The notes under the pieces: generated by a model
Seen by the model: only the letters and a program-made list of their open reading frames with translations
Database searches by the model: none
What the model was told of the DNA's origin: nothing
Part shown: in pieces, positions 46,532 through 57,593 of the stretch
Numbering within the stretch: the first letter of the stretch is position 1
How the letters are laid out: each line of letters begins with the position of its first letter
NCBI GenBank assembly: GCA_014529385.2
Contig: CM043970.1
Span: 64,674,996 to 64,738,995, forward strand
Source of the DNA: Adiantum capillus-veneris
Lineage: Eukaryota > Streptophyta > Polypodiopsida > Polypodiales > Pteridaceae
Direction: 5' to 3'
DNA length: 64,000 nucleotides
Program-made: the position numbers and the translations under genes

Positions 46532-47352
46532 AAAGTGCACATTCATGGGAAGACAAGGGAAAATCCTTGGACACATAGTGTCTAAAAATGGCATAGCTAC
46601 CGATATTGAAAAGATTCATGTCATTGCTGATTTGCCTAGACCAACAACAGTCAAAGGGGTCCAAGCCTTCATGGGACATTGTGGATATTACCGACGGTTC
46701 ATCTACATGTATGCTATAATTTCTAAACCCATGTATAGTTTGATTACGCACTTTTAATGGACCGAGGCATGTGAAGAATCCTTCATGAAGCTTAAGCAAG
46801 CTCTCACCTCACCTCCAATATTGAAAGCACCCGATTGGGATAAAGTATTCCACATATACGTAGATGCTTCAAACTTTTCTATTGGTTGTATACTAGTCCA
46901 ACCAGGAGATGGAAAAATTGACTTTCCTATTTCTTATGCTAGCCGACAATTAAATATGGCAGAAAAGAATTACACCACCACTGAAAGAGAAGGACTAGGA
47001 ATTATCTATGCCATTAAAAAGTATAGACATTACCTATTGGCACAAGTTTGTGTTCTTTGTGGACCACCAAGCTTTGTTATATTTGGTCAACAAGCCATGC
47101 AACACAGGAAGAATAGTGAGATGGTTCATCATTCTTCTTGATTTAGATTTCACTATGGTTATAAAAAAAGGCACTACACACCAAAGAGCAGATCATTTGT
47201 CCAGGATTGTTTCAGGGGAATCACCTAAAGGGGTAGACGATGATTTACCAGATGCCTATTTGTTCTTCGTGGATGAGACCTATATGGTCGAAAAGAATTG
47301 TGTCATTGATGACAATAGCTCAAGTGGATTCACCACTTTCTATGACCGTTGA
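46512..47352 (+). pseudogene. Element Y RT thumb and RNase H
   Basis: It resumes in another frame with YLNPEKCTFMGRQGKILGHI and AFMGHCGYYRRFIYMYAII, the connection region. RNase H follows: IYVDASNFSIGCILVQPGDG, then SYASRQLNMAEKNYTTTERE. After a frameshift near 47020, FFVDHQALLYLVNKP and TTHQRADHLSRIVSGE complete it. The Asp of YVDAS, the Glu of TTERE and the Asp of VDHQAL can be seen. Confidence 0.85.
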
Positions 47353-47359
47353 TTCAATC

Positions 47360-47630
47360 GAGCAATCGGCTATGTATCAATTACTAGTTGGAAGGCTATA
47401 TAAAAGAAATCGAGACGGGATATTGCTTTTATGAATTAATCCTGAAGAAAAGAATCAGTACCTAAGTCAAGCACATGTTACCATAGTAGGACTTCACTTT
47501 GCGAAAGACCAAACTATACAACGAATCTTAAGACTTGGAGTATTTTGGCCGACTATGAGGCGAGATGTTAGATCTTTTGTAAAATAATGCTCTCAATGTC
47601 AGAAATAACCACCCATTCCTCATGTAACAT
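47360..47630 (+). pseudogene. Element Y first H2C2 zinc module
   Basis: In the same frame as the integrase, and ahead of it, is a complete but stop-ridden copy of the integrase zinc module. It reads LLVGRLYKRNRDGILLL, then AHVTIVGLHFAKDQTIQRIL, FWPTMRRDVRSFVK and CSQCQK, with three stops. The normal module follows about 90 codons later, so the element has two in tandem. Confidence 0.7.
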
Positions 47631-48955
47631 TGTTTCAAATGTCACCGGTTCCTAAGTGGAGTAACTATCTGGTTACTTACTTATCGAGCCGATCATTTCC
47701 TGAGGATATGAGTAAATGCCGTCAAAGAGCAATTGAAACGGAAGCAAAAGGCTATGCTCTCATTGGGAACCAATTGTATCGGAGTGGTAAAGATCAACAT
47801 TTGCGTCTTTGTGCAAATGAAAACGAGTATATTCTGATTATAGAACAAGCACATGCTGGATTAGTTGGAGGTCACTTTTCTAGTGAGACCACCGCAAGAG
47901 CAATCTTGATGGTAGGCATATGGTGGCCAACACTTTTTGCAGATGCCAAAGAATATGTTCGAAGGTGTGATGCTTGTCAACGAGCAAAAATGCCAACACG
48001 AGTAGACAGCATGCCCTTAAGACCAATGATGGAAGCTAGAGCCTTCACAAAATGGGATATAGATTTTGTTGGACCGATACAACCACTTGCTTATAGAACC
48101 CAAGCTCAATATATCATTGTAGCTATGGACTATCTGACCAAGTGGGCCAAGGCTAAAGCAACCCAAAAGAATGATTCCAGAACCACTGCTGCATTCTTAT
48201 ATGAGTATGTATTCACAAGGTATGGACTGCCAATAGAGATTGTCAGTGACCGGGGAACTCATTTCCTCAACGAGGTAATAGAGTATCTGCTTAATGAGTT
48301 TATGGTTATCCATAACGAATCAGCTCCCTATCACCCACAAGCAAACGGACAAGCTGAGCATACTAATAAAATTCTTAGCTCGGTACTGACCAAAGTGGTT
48401 AGTTCAAGAAGGACCGACTGGGAAATGAATCTCCATGCCGCTCTATGGGCTTATCAAGTTTCATTCAAAACAGCTCTAAATACTACACCCTTTAACCTTG
48501 ATTATGTTCTTGATGCCATACTGCCAATAGAATTTCTATTGCCGACATTACGGGTAGCACAGACTATCGAGTGGACTGGACATGAATTTTCAGAAAGACT
48601 TGAAGATTTGGAAAAGCTAGAAGAGCAAAGGCTAACTGTTGTAGCTCATATATATGCACAAAAGCGAAAACAAAAACAGTTTTTTGATTCCCACTTAATC
48701 ACCAAAATTTTCAAGAAAGGGGACTTAGTTCTAATCTATTCCCTTAAGCAACACATTCCCAAGTTTAAGAAAAAGGAAAATGGACCATTTATTATTGAAG
48801 ATGTATCTCCAAGTGGAGCAGTAAAATTGTCAACCCTAGATGGTGAACCAATGGCTAATTGGATTAGTGGATGTCGTTTAAAGAAATACAATTTTCCACT
48901 AACCAATGAATTACTAGAGAGAATGCATGCAACCAAACAAAGGAAGATCAAGTGA
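47630..48955 (+). CDS. Element Y integrase (open frame, all catalytic residues present)
   Basis: Integrase inserts the cDNA into the chromosome. This 441-codon frame has the H2C2 module (AHAGLVGGHF with CDACQRAK). The DDE core has WDIDFVGPIQ (first Asp), IEIVSDRGTHF (second Asp) and YHPQANGQAEHTNKIL (Glu). The C-terminal domain is FKKGDLVLIYSLKQHI, then KKENGPFIIEDVSPSG. No chromodomain is present, unlike the chromovirus at 18 kb. The Met at 47630 is simply the first after upstream stops; the natural protein would be a polyprotein. A single TGA at 48953-48955 separates it from an in-frame extension. Confidence 0.9.
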   Translation: MFQMSPVPKWSNYLVTYLSSRSFPEDMSKCRQRAIETEAKGYALIGNQLYRSGKDQHLRLCANENEYILIIEQAHAGLVGGHFSSETTARAILMVGIWWPTLFADAKEYVRRCDACQRAKMPTRVDSMPLRPMMEARAFTKWDIDFVGPIQPLAYRTQAQYIIVAMDYLTKWAKAKATQKNDSRTTAAFLYEYVFTRYGLPIEIVSDRGTHFLNEVIEYLLNEFMVIHNESAPYHPQANGQAEHTNKILSSVLTKVVSSRRTDWEMNLHAALWAYQVSFKTALNTTPFNLDYVLDAILPIEFLLPTLRVAQTIEWTGHEFSERLEDLEKLEEQRLTVVAHIYAQKRKQKQFFDSHLITKIFKKGDLVLIYSLKQHIPKFKKKENGPFIIEDVSPSGAVKLSTLDGEPMANWISGCRLKKYNFPLTNELLERMHATKQRKIK

Positions 48956-50191
48956 CGACAAGTTATTGATGAAGCTCAAGAGAAAGCTAGACTTCAGATA
49001 CTCAAGCAAAAAGCTACCCTCAAGGCTCAACAAATACCGGTTCCCATCAACACTTTGGAAATAGATGATCGACAATGGGAATTACCTAAAGACGCAGTTT
49101 CAACAGATGACGACTGGTTAGATGGAATGGATCTGCGCATCAGAGTACAACTCAACAATCATAGCACCAATGCTTTGGTAGACACAAGAGCTAGAGTGAA
49201 TGTAGTCAGTTATTCCACATACAGGAAAGCAACAAGTCAAGCATTGACCGCAGAAATAACGACAATCAAAGGATGCAACAAGAATTCAACTCCAACATTG
49301 GGAGTAGTCAACTTGAACGTGGTAGTACATGGATGTTCATGTCCGCATCAGTCTGTATGCTTGCCAGATGATCACATGAATGAGACGATGATTCTTGGCA
49401 TTCCTTGGATGCGTACATACAAAGCAGTACCAGATTGGGATACGAATCAGCTAAAGCTATCACTTAAAGGAGGGAAACTCATTGTTCCTATTGCACCAAG
49501 CAAGGAGGAATGGAAAAGATGCTATCAGAAGACCAATCCACGAAGAAAATCTTCTCCATCCCCTCGACAAAAAAATGCTATAAGTAGCATGCAAGGAGTC
49601 AGGAAAATTTGGGTACCAAAAGCACAACTGGTGGATAAATCAAATCAGATATGGGTGCCTAAAATTTCACCAAAGAAACAGAAGACGGTTCCAAGGATTC
49701 AAGCACAGAATCGAGCATCTATGAACAAAGAACCTAACATGAAAAAGGTTTGGAAGAAAAAGGAACACTTATCTTCTCCACACACCGTGCAACCTATCAA
49801 AATGTGGCGAGTTAAGTCGCGACAGGCTCTAAAACGCCATGCACCAAACAGACCAAGCTACCAATGGCGAGAAAAAGCTCGACAACCGTCTAATGTGCTA
49901 CCAGCAGCTCAAGCAATCACCGTGCTTAAACACCTTGATGGTACTATCAAACAGAGAGCACAAAGGCTAGAAGATTTTCTCTTTGGAAGACATCAACAGC
50001 AAACCTCGACATCGAAAACCCTTGAGTTATTTACTCAAGCTCCAGCTCTTGCACAACATATTGAATTGAATTGCATTGATCTTCATATCATGGTAGAGCC
50101 AGTCATGGCTATGCATAGACACAATTGTTCAACCCATGCACGCAGGCGTCCCGGAGAACGCCATCTAGGAGGGGTGGAAGGGTACTACTAA
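48956..50191 (+). CDS. In-frame extension after integrase with a second retropepsin-like domain
   Basis: After the TGA the same frame continues with a Lys/Gln-rich helix (QVIDEAQEKARLQILKQKAT), then a 378-codon stretch from Met 49055. It has a retropepsin-like fold: LRIRVQLNNHSTNALVDTRA, VNLNVVVHGC, MILGIPWMRTYKAVPDWDTN. The catalytic triad is D-T-R (49181-49189, GAC ACA AGA) instead of D-T-G. A basic, Lys/Arg/Gln-rich tail of about 200 residues follows, with repeated (K/Q)IWVPK motifs. It ends 48 bases before the purine tract. Proteases normally lie before RT, and the normal one is partly deleted at 44640, so this is an additional 3' copy. Confidence 0.72.
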   Translation, partial: RQVIDEAQEKARLQILKQKATLKAQQIPVPINTLEIDDRQWELPKDAVSTDDDWLDGMDLRIRVQLNNHSTNALVDTRARVNVVSYSTYRKATSQALTAEITTIKGCNKNSTPTLGVVNLNVVVHGCSCPHQSVCLPDDHMNETMILGIPWMRTYKAVPDWDTNQLKLSLKGGKLIVPIAPSKEEWKRCYQKTNPRRKSSPSPRQKNAISSMQGVRKIWVPKAQLVDKSNQIWVPKISPKKQKTVPRIQAQNRASMNKEPNMKKVWKKKEHLSSPHTVQPIKMWRVKSRQALKRHAPNRPSYQWREKARQPSNVLPAAQAITVLKHLDGTIKQRAQRLEDFLFGRHQQQTSTSKTLELFTQAPALAQHIELNCIDLHIMVEPVMAMHRHNCSTHARRRPGERHLGGVEGYY

Positions 50192-50565
50192 ATACTAAGT
50201 AATTAAGGGCAATGTTTGAAGAGGGAGGAAAAAGCTCCATGTTAACGTGTGTTTTTTTTGCAAAATTACCTAATAATGCCCTTATAATTCATCAACAAGG
50301 GAGAAGTCGATAATATCTTCCCGATGAGTGTAAATAGTGTATATACTATCATAAAATCATCAAAAATAGTCCTTTTTTGGGTATTTTTCATCATTTTTGT
50401 TGAAAAGGAGGCTTAAAAATTGAGAAATCCAACAAAAAACAATAAAGTTGTGTTTTTCAAAGGATTTTTCTAATTATTGGATTTTTACTTTACTTTTTTA
50501 GAGCATTTTGCTATTTTCTTTGGTTTTTCAAATAAAAAGGTCAAAAATTAACAATAAATAGCAGG
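50192..50565 (+). other. 3' end of element Y: polypurine tract and LTR start
   Basis: GAAGAGGGAGGAAAAAG (about 50219-50235) is a polypurine tract followed by TGTTAACGTGTG at 50240, resembling the LTR start TGTTAACTGAG of LTR D. The presumed LTR is interrupted at 50570 by the family L solo LTR and probably resumes at 52170. Its end is not identified. Confidence 0.5.
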
Positions 50566-50570
50566 GAAGC

Positions 50571-52164
50571 TGTCATAATAATCAATATCTAATTCTCCTA
50601 AATGATTTTCTCATATTAAACTGATCATTTAATGTGGGGAAGTGCCAAGGGAGAAAAAGCTAGAATATTGGTTAAGTTAGCAGACCGGCCACAGTAGGGA
50701 TCCAAAGGAGGGAAAATAGGGATCCAAAGGGGGGGCCATCTGCAAAAGAGCCATGTGAAACAATGGGCCAAAAAGACCCTAAGGTTCAGCCCATTAAAAC
50801 TTCCAAAATGCTAAGGTTCCAAAATTCAAAGGTTGTGTCCAAAGGTCAACCCTAGGGAAAATTGGATGCTTTGTGTGTGCCCTAAAAGTCTTTCTACATC
50901 CCTACATGGGAGGGGGCGAGCCCCAAAGCTAGGGGATGAGAGAGAAAGCCACACACACACACACACAGGCTCCCTTTACACAAAGGGAATGAGGGACACA
51001 TGTCAGCTCCCTAGGCCAGATGCCCACAAGGTGTGCCCAATTCCTATTGGAAGACCCTTGAAGTGGACCAATGAGAATTAAGCTAGAGTAAATCTAGTTT
51101 AATTAACTTAAAAACATTTAATAAAAGAAACCAATGAGAATTAAGTCTCCTAGAAGACTATTGGGCAGTCTCCCAAGGGGACCAATGAGCATTCAGGAGC
51201 CCCATGGCTTGCTTGATTCCTATTGGCCAGGAGGCAAAGGGGTCCAATGAGAGTTTAGTTTAATTATTTAATTACCTAAAGCTCTCACAAAAGGGGAAAG
51301 GGGGACACATGTCTAAAGGCTATCACTTATGCTGCTTAATTCCTATTGGCTTGACCTGGGGAGGTCCAATGAGGCAAAGGCCAGACTTATTTAGCAGCTA
51401 GGGCTCACCCAAGAGAGAGGGGGGGCTGATTTTTGCTTGGCATTGACACACACACTCTCACACTTGACCATGTGTGAAGGGAAAATACTCTATCTCCTCC
51501 CAAGCTTTAATGGAGAGCTCATCACCTACTCCAAGCTTGTGAGATAGAAGCCTACATCAACACTCTCTTGGCATGTGGATGCAAATCCAACCAAGAGCCA
51601 AGCTTCAATGCATGCTCATCTTCTCTACCAAGCTAATTACTAAGCTAAGCTATGCTAATATGAGTGATTATGTGAGGAGATGTACTTCTTTCTCGTAAGT
51701 TACTTCTTTTTCCTCTCAATCTACTCTCATACCCTGCTAGCTCTCACCATCTTCGAAGGTGTGTGAGGTCTTGGGTCTGAGAACGGGGATAATTCAAGTT
51801 GTGTTTGATTAAGTGTTTTGCTTGGTGTATGAAGCTTCCATCTTCATTGCACTAGCTAGTATTGAAGGAACACAAAGAATTGTATTGTACAATGTCTCTC
51901 TTGATGGGAGAAACCATAATACAAAGCCTTTTGGAGGGGGGACCGGCTCCATGCAAATCCGGTCCTCAACTGTTGTCAATAGCTTAATTGCTCTCTCTCT
52001 TTTGAAAGTATTGTCGATGCTATCTAACTAGGTGTTATGCTTTTTGTTGCTCTCTCCACCCAAGCACTCTTGTAATTCTCATTAGGAATCAACTCTAATG
52101 AAATGCTCACTATTTTCATGCTAATTTCCGCTACACATAAGATTTTAGGCCATTAAATGTTACA
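50571..52164 (+). mobile_element. Solo LTR, family L (copy 3)
   Basis: A 1,594-bp LTR runs from TGTCATAATAATC to ATGTTACA. It is flanked by perfect 5-bp duplications GAAGC (50566-50570 and 52165-52169). It matches 31164-32750 in reverse. No internal sequence is left, so the two LTRs of the original element recombined. It contains the family's ATCTTCGAAGGTG near-palindrome (about 51751). Confidence 0.93.
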
Positions 52165-52169
52165 GAAGC

Positions 52170-53204
52170 TCAGATGGAAGAACGGAAGACACGATGTTGA
52201 TTAGAAAGACAAGGCGAACAAGCACAAAAAATTTCAATGAAATCAGAAGATAGAAGCGGAAAACCCGAATTAGGCGGTCAAGCCTACGTTTGCAAAATTC
52301 TTGCAGAATGAGCTACAGGAATTCGATTTTGGAAATTTTTGAGCCTAACGTAAATTTCACGGCCTAATAGGAGTAACGGGGGAATCTGGGGAAAATTAGT
52401 CCGGGAAGTCCAGGTATAGATATCCAGCCTATGCTAAAACCACCTCATTTCCACTGGGAGCCTTTGCAAAGAGAGCATTTCGACTTCTTTCGCGCGTCAT
52501 TTCCGGAGCCCACAGTTGACCTTTTTCAGCGCTGTCTCAAACGAGACATGAGGGGTAAGTTCCTTACTAATCAATGATCCATTTTGTACGGTCGGTAGCT
52601 AGTTTAAAGCCCTAGAAACCGAGCAGTGCACGAAGACCTACGACCTAAAAGTGACCATAGCGGCCTGCCAACTTGACCAAATCGGATGGGATTTGAACCA
52701 TAGCATGCCCTAACATAATAGAACCTTTCCATACCACCAGATGACCATTCGGCTGGGGTCATGGGTCCCCAATGGAGAAATTAGGATTTTTTTGGAAAAG
52801 GCCAGAATTCCGACCTGACTCCACAGACGGCTTGCTAATGAGGTTCATATATAATGTATATGATTGGTTTGGAGAAATCCATGAAGTAAAGTCCTCGAAA
52901 AGCAGAAAACGGCTCGAAGATTACAAAGCATCAAATTCGACATACGAGGTCAAACTGACTCCAAATAAGCCAAAATTAGACATATAGCTTAATGACGATG
53001 TTACGGACAAGTCCAAAGCCTCAAAGTTGACCGACCAACCCAGCAGACAGAGTAATCACAAAAAACGGTGATTTCAGAGTCAACAGAGTACAAAGTGATG
53101 CCGGCATGACCAAACTTGACCAAATTCAATTTAGGACTTGTATTAGGTGTAAGAAACATGTTTATATCAAAATTTGTGAGATTTGTAAAGTTTTTGTCAC
53201 TGTT
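52170..53204 (+). other. Interval between solo LTR and leader of element Z
   Basis: No recognised domain. A 71-codon frame at 52772-52987 has no motif. The interval should contain the rest of element Y's LTR and the 5' LTR and primer site of element Z, but no TGGCG(C/T)C primer motif was found, so these junctions are unresolved. Confidence 0.45.
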
Positions 53205-53804
53205 GTAAATAATCGTGATTATTTACTTTTGTAACATTTTTGCTTGGAAATTGTCAATTCACCTCACCTATCATGTGTACACACCTATTACATGCCAAAA
53301 ATCAAGTATAAGCCAAAATGACCACCCATTACTTGCAAAATTGCCAAAAAACGCAAAGAAGTCGGTGTAAGCCAAAATTTGGGTTATGAACAACTTTTCT
53401 TGATCCAAATCACCTCATAATTCATACCCAAGCTCTATACCATTCCTAGAACCAATGCATGCCAAAAAATGTCAATTTTGGAAGAAAAGTTAATAATCGC
53501 GATTATTTACTTTTTGATCAAAATTGGGAAATTTGAATATTTTGTCATCATACATCCAAAGAGCATGTTGAGATAAGCCCACTAGCCAATTTTGAGTCAA
53601 TTTGGATTTCAAAATCTCAAATTTCCTTTATATCTACTGTTTCACAGACCTAAAGCCAAAATTTGGTACCATTTTCACCCTGTACATCCAAATGAGCCCA
53701 TATTTCCCTCAGAGCATATAATTGGCATATACTTTAAGCCTATAAAGCTAAGTTTGCAAAAAAGTTGGAAATTTTCCCAACTGTAAATAATCGCGATTAT
53801 TTAC
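53205..53804. repeat. Leader palindrome array of element Z
   Basis: Three palindromes of the Y type (TAAATAATCGCGATTATTTA) are centred at 53215.5 (CGTG centre), 53499.5 and 53793.5. Spacings are 284 and 294 bp, the same spacing order as in element Y. The last centre is 200 bp before the start of the long ORF. Confidence 0.9.
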
Positions 53805-53993
53805 TTTGGTTGCAATTTTTTGTTTTGACCATACAGTTTTGTTCCTTGCATGATTTTATGCGTCTTTGCTAGTTCAAAAATTGATTTGAAGCAATTTGGA
53901 CTAGATTATCAGCATTTCAGTCTAAAAGGACATTCCAGAGAAAAATCTGACAACTCTGCTAACTTTGCACTCTATTCTCATTGAACAGGAGCA

Positions 53994-56900
53994 ATGCAAG
54001 CCACGGAGAAGGCCAAGAAGAAGTTAAACCAAAAGGAGAAACTGCAAGAATTGCCCCCGTATCAACTGGACCCCAAGTCAGTAAAGGCTGCAAAAGCATC
54101 TTACCTCTCTAAAGAGCAGTTGGAAGAACACCACACCACGGTATTCATTGGCAGGTTTAGGAGTGAAGAAGGGCATCCGGTGGAGTTGCAGCTCTTGCCT
54201 AAAGAGGTTTATGATGTCGCAGCAAAGCCAAAAACCAAAGAGGCTAACCGCAAGTTGGGGCTCCGACATTTTAACGAACAAGAACCTTGCGGGGTGGACT
54301 TTCAGAAAGCTTACGAGCTTCTGTCCACAATCAAAGAAGATGGAAGTTCCCAGATATCAGACAACCAAAGAAATAAGGTAGAGGTTGTAATTACAAAATA
54401 TATTGTGGTAGAGGCACTCAGACTGCCCACTGAAGGGATGACCATGCGGGCAAGAGATAGGAAGACAGCGGGCACATTTACAAAGGAAACAGCTGCGGCT
54501 ACATTCACCGATCTCATCCACAAACAGGTGGAAGAGCCAACCCGTTTGTACCATCAACACTTCCATTTCCTAGCAAAAAGGCCACTAAGGTACACGACAC
54601 CGAATCATGTGGTGGCCACAATTTTTATATAAGTTCTGAAGTCAACAACAAGGCAACCTGTGGACCACGCGCAATATGTTTTGACAACATTAAAGGTCAC
54701 CAAAAAGGAAGGGAAAATAACATACTTGGGTGCGCCACAAGTATTAACAAGAATAGCCTATCATGCCATCGGCATGGCCGACAACTTAACGCCTGCCCCA
54801 GATCATAATACATGGATCTTGGAAGCTCAACCCTCTCCAAGGGCTACAAGATCAGGTAAAAGATCATTTAAATCAGGGGATGAATCAGATGACAGCTCAT
54901 CAGAGTGGCACAGCAGTGAAAGCTCCAACAATGAATAAAAAAGAGCTAGAAGGGAAGAGATAAAGAGAAAAGCTGTGGCTGTGCACCAGGAGGAGCCAAC
55001 TTAGAAACAAGCAAGATTTGAAAGAGAAAAATAGGCGTATCAACGCACTAGGCAAGCACAAGGAAAAGACCCAGAAAAGTGGGTACCCACCGGCTTGAAA
55101 GGACTTTGAACGAAGCACCATTCAAGAAAAGAGGCTGAGGATCCCAAAGATTATTTAGAAAGGATGTACCAAGAGGCCGAAGCCTTAAAGTTGAAAGAGG
55201 TGGAAGAAGTAACAAAGAAAGTTGAGGAAGCGGCTACTCATGAGCAGAGCCAGGCATCTCCCCGACCCCACCTCACCGTCGCCAGAACAACAGGACCAGC
55301 CCATGCCTACTCCACCATCATCACTGCCATGCCAAGAGACCAATGAAGAAGCTGAGACCGAAAAAGGAAAAGATTTTGAATTCACCGACCAAATGAAAGC
55401 TACACAGCAAGCTGACCACGCCGAACAACATGAGGAAAAGGAAGCTGAACCAGAAACAGAGCAGATAGCCGAGGAAACTCACAAGCCGGCGAATGAAACT
55501 GATAAAGAAGAGGAAACGAAAAAAGAGCAAACCGCTACAGAAGAGAAAGAAACCGAGACTGAGAAGGCAGAAAGGCCTGCGACGACTGAAGAAACGGTAA
55601 GGGTTGAGACCACACAGGTTATTTCCACTCAACCAGAAACTGCCGAAGTATCAAAGCCTCAGGATGGCCAAAGAGAAGAACAACCATCTACTTCTACAGA
55701 ACCACCAGCACTTACAACACAACAAGAAGCAACCCAGGAGGCTGCTAGCACATCACAAATCGCAAGACAAGAGGAGTGGCAGTCCAATGATGAAGTGATT
55801 ATACAAGTGAACGAGTATGCAAGGCAGATGCAAGTCATGACGGAGAAACTCGGCTCAGCAGCCTTCTACTGTAGTACTAAAGCCAAAGAACTAGAAATGG
55901 TCATTGATGCTCTTCAAGGAGAGCTCGATGACAGGATGGCTACTATCACTAATCTCCAAAGGCGAGTACAAGAGTTACAGACTAAAGCAGAACGGCATCA
56001 GATATCCAGGGACAAACAATAGAAGGAAATGGAGGAGCTGGGGGACCTCCTTACTAAATTAGCTGATGCATGCAAAGTGAAAGATGAGCAGCTAACAGAA
56101 GTAACAAACGAACTTCTTACCATCTCTCTGTCAGCTCAAAAAATTCAAGTACAGTAAGATGTAGCTAACGCTTCCCTTCAATATTCCGAACAAAGAATCA
56201 ATGATCAGGCCACTTTCTTGCGGCAAATAAGAGAGAATCCAGCCGTGGCCTTGATCAAGGAAACAGATGAAGTGTACAAGGCACTTGAAAAGAAAAACAG
56301 AGATTTAGAACTGGAGTTGAAGCTCGAACGGTCACAACGCAGAGACTTGGCACTGATGCGGGTCCAAAGAGAGGAGGAGCTCCTTAAGGAAATTGCAGAA
56401 TTGAAAAGAATGAACCAACTCCTCAAAGATGGAAAGCCAGATATACAGGAAGAGGCAGGCACTTCAGAGCTGCCCCAAGTGGACATCCCCTTGGTCTCAT
56501 TTGCTGACTTTGAGACACAGTCTACAGCAGAGCCGAGTGGTAACGAAGACTTTCAGGTCTAAATCACGAATGAAGATACAGTGCCAATGGTCTAACTGTC
56601 AAAGGCTGAAGAGGACGCACTGAAAGAGAAGATCACCTTAGAGGAAGATGAGCAGTGGAAGGCTGCAATGGATTGGGAGTTTAGAGTTTTACACTCTGTC
56701 AACGTCACTCAACTCACTCCCAATCAAATCAATGCTCAATGGCACCAACAATCCCTGCCATACCCTCTCATCAAGGTAGAACTCCTACAGGTAAAGGAAA
56801 GATTATACAGGGATATGCAAGAAGAAGGCGCAGATAAAGACCACCCAAAGTGGAGGTTAAGCTGGCGGAACAAGAATTCGAGGTATTTGATTTTGTTCAC

Positions 56901-57555
56901 AAGAGCACCTGCGGCCCTACAGAAACATCCGACATTCTGTCCTGTACCTCGAGTAAGGACATGGCAAGCACATGAAGAACTGCAAAAGAAAAGGCCAACA
57001 TGGCTTAATTTTCCCAGGTTGCCAGCTCTAGAGAAAGGCCAAGCATCAGAAGAATACATGGTGAAAACCCTAACGGGCGCCATGACATTCTTCAAGAGTC
57101 TGTCAGATCTCTCCTGCGCAATGCTATATAAGATCTGCAGGATGCTACTTACTTTCATACAGTTTTTCAATGATCCTGAGTAGACAGGAGCCCCCTGGCT
57201 CTCATTTTTGGAAGGGAACAAAGTCCTTTGCTATGATCTAAGTGGGCAACCCTCAGAGGATATTCTCTATGGATTTTATACCAGATGCATGTTCCTACCC
57301 TCGCACAATATGCTCGCTTTTGAAGAGGCATTCTACACTGGCTTCTTCACCTGGCGAACTAAGATATTTGCACCGGTGATAAGCAACCTCACATCAAGAT
57401 TTGTAGGATACTCAGCAGTGGAGCTAAAAAACAGAGTCACCATGCAATTTTTGCAAGTGCCAGACAAAGAACGCAAAATCAGATTCCAAAAGGCACTGGA
57501 AGCACTGAAAGACCATCTCGCCCGTCGTCAACCCGAAGACTACTTCAACCCATAA
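53994..57555 (+). pseudogene. Element Z long ORF, unknown protein with coiled coil (~1,187 codons)
   Basis: Six open pieces (53994-54632, 54660-54938, 55164-55346, 55222-56022, 56218-56562, 56668-57183/57208-57555) line up as one former ORF. The first three share one frame; the rest share another after a single frameshift near 55260. In-frame TAG/TAA/TGA codons separate the others. The N-terminal ~310 codons form a globular-looking part ending in an acidic Ser stretch (ESDDSSSEWHSSESSNNE). A Glu/Thr/Gln-rich low-complexity region follows (55340-55790), then a long heptad-like coiled coil (55800-56480). The C-terminal domain (56640-57555) has WRLSWRNKNSRYLILFTRAP and FYTRCMFLPSHNMLAFEEAF. No gag, RT or integrase motif is visible, and I do not recognise the family. 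It sits exactly where gag-pol should be, between leader palindromes and polypurine tract. Confidence 0.7.
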
Positions 57556-57593
57556 AGCTGTGTCAAGGGACGACACAGGCGAGGAGGGGGGAA

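Noticed and set aside
52772-52987. 71-codon frame before element Z
   Set aside because: No motif and not continued in frame; probably part of the non-coding leader or LTR.
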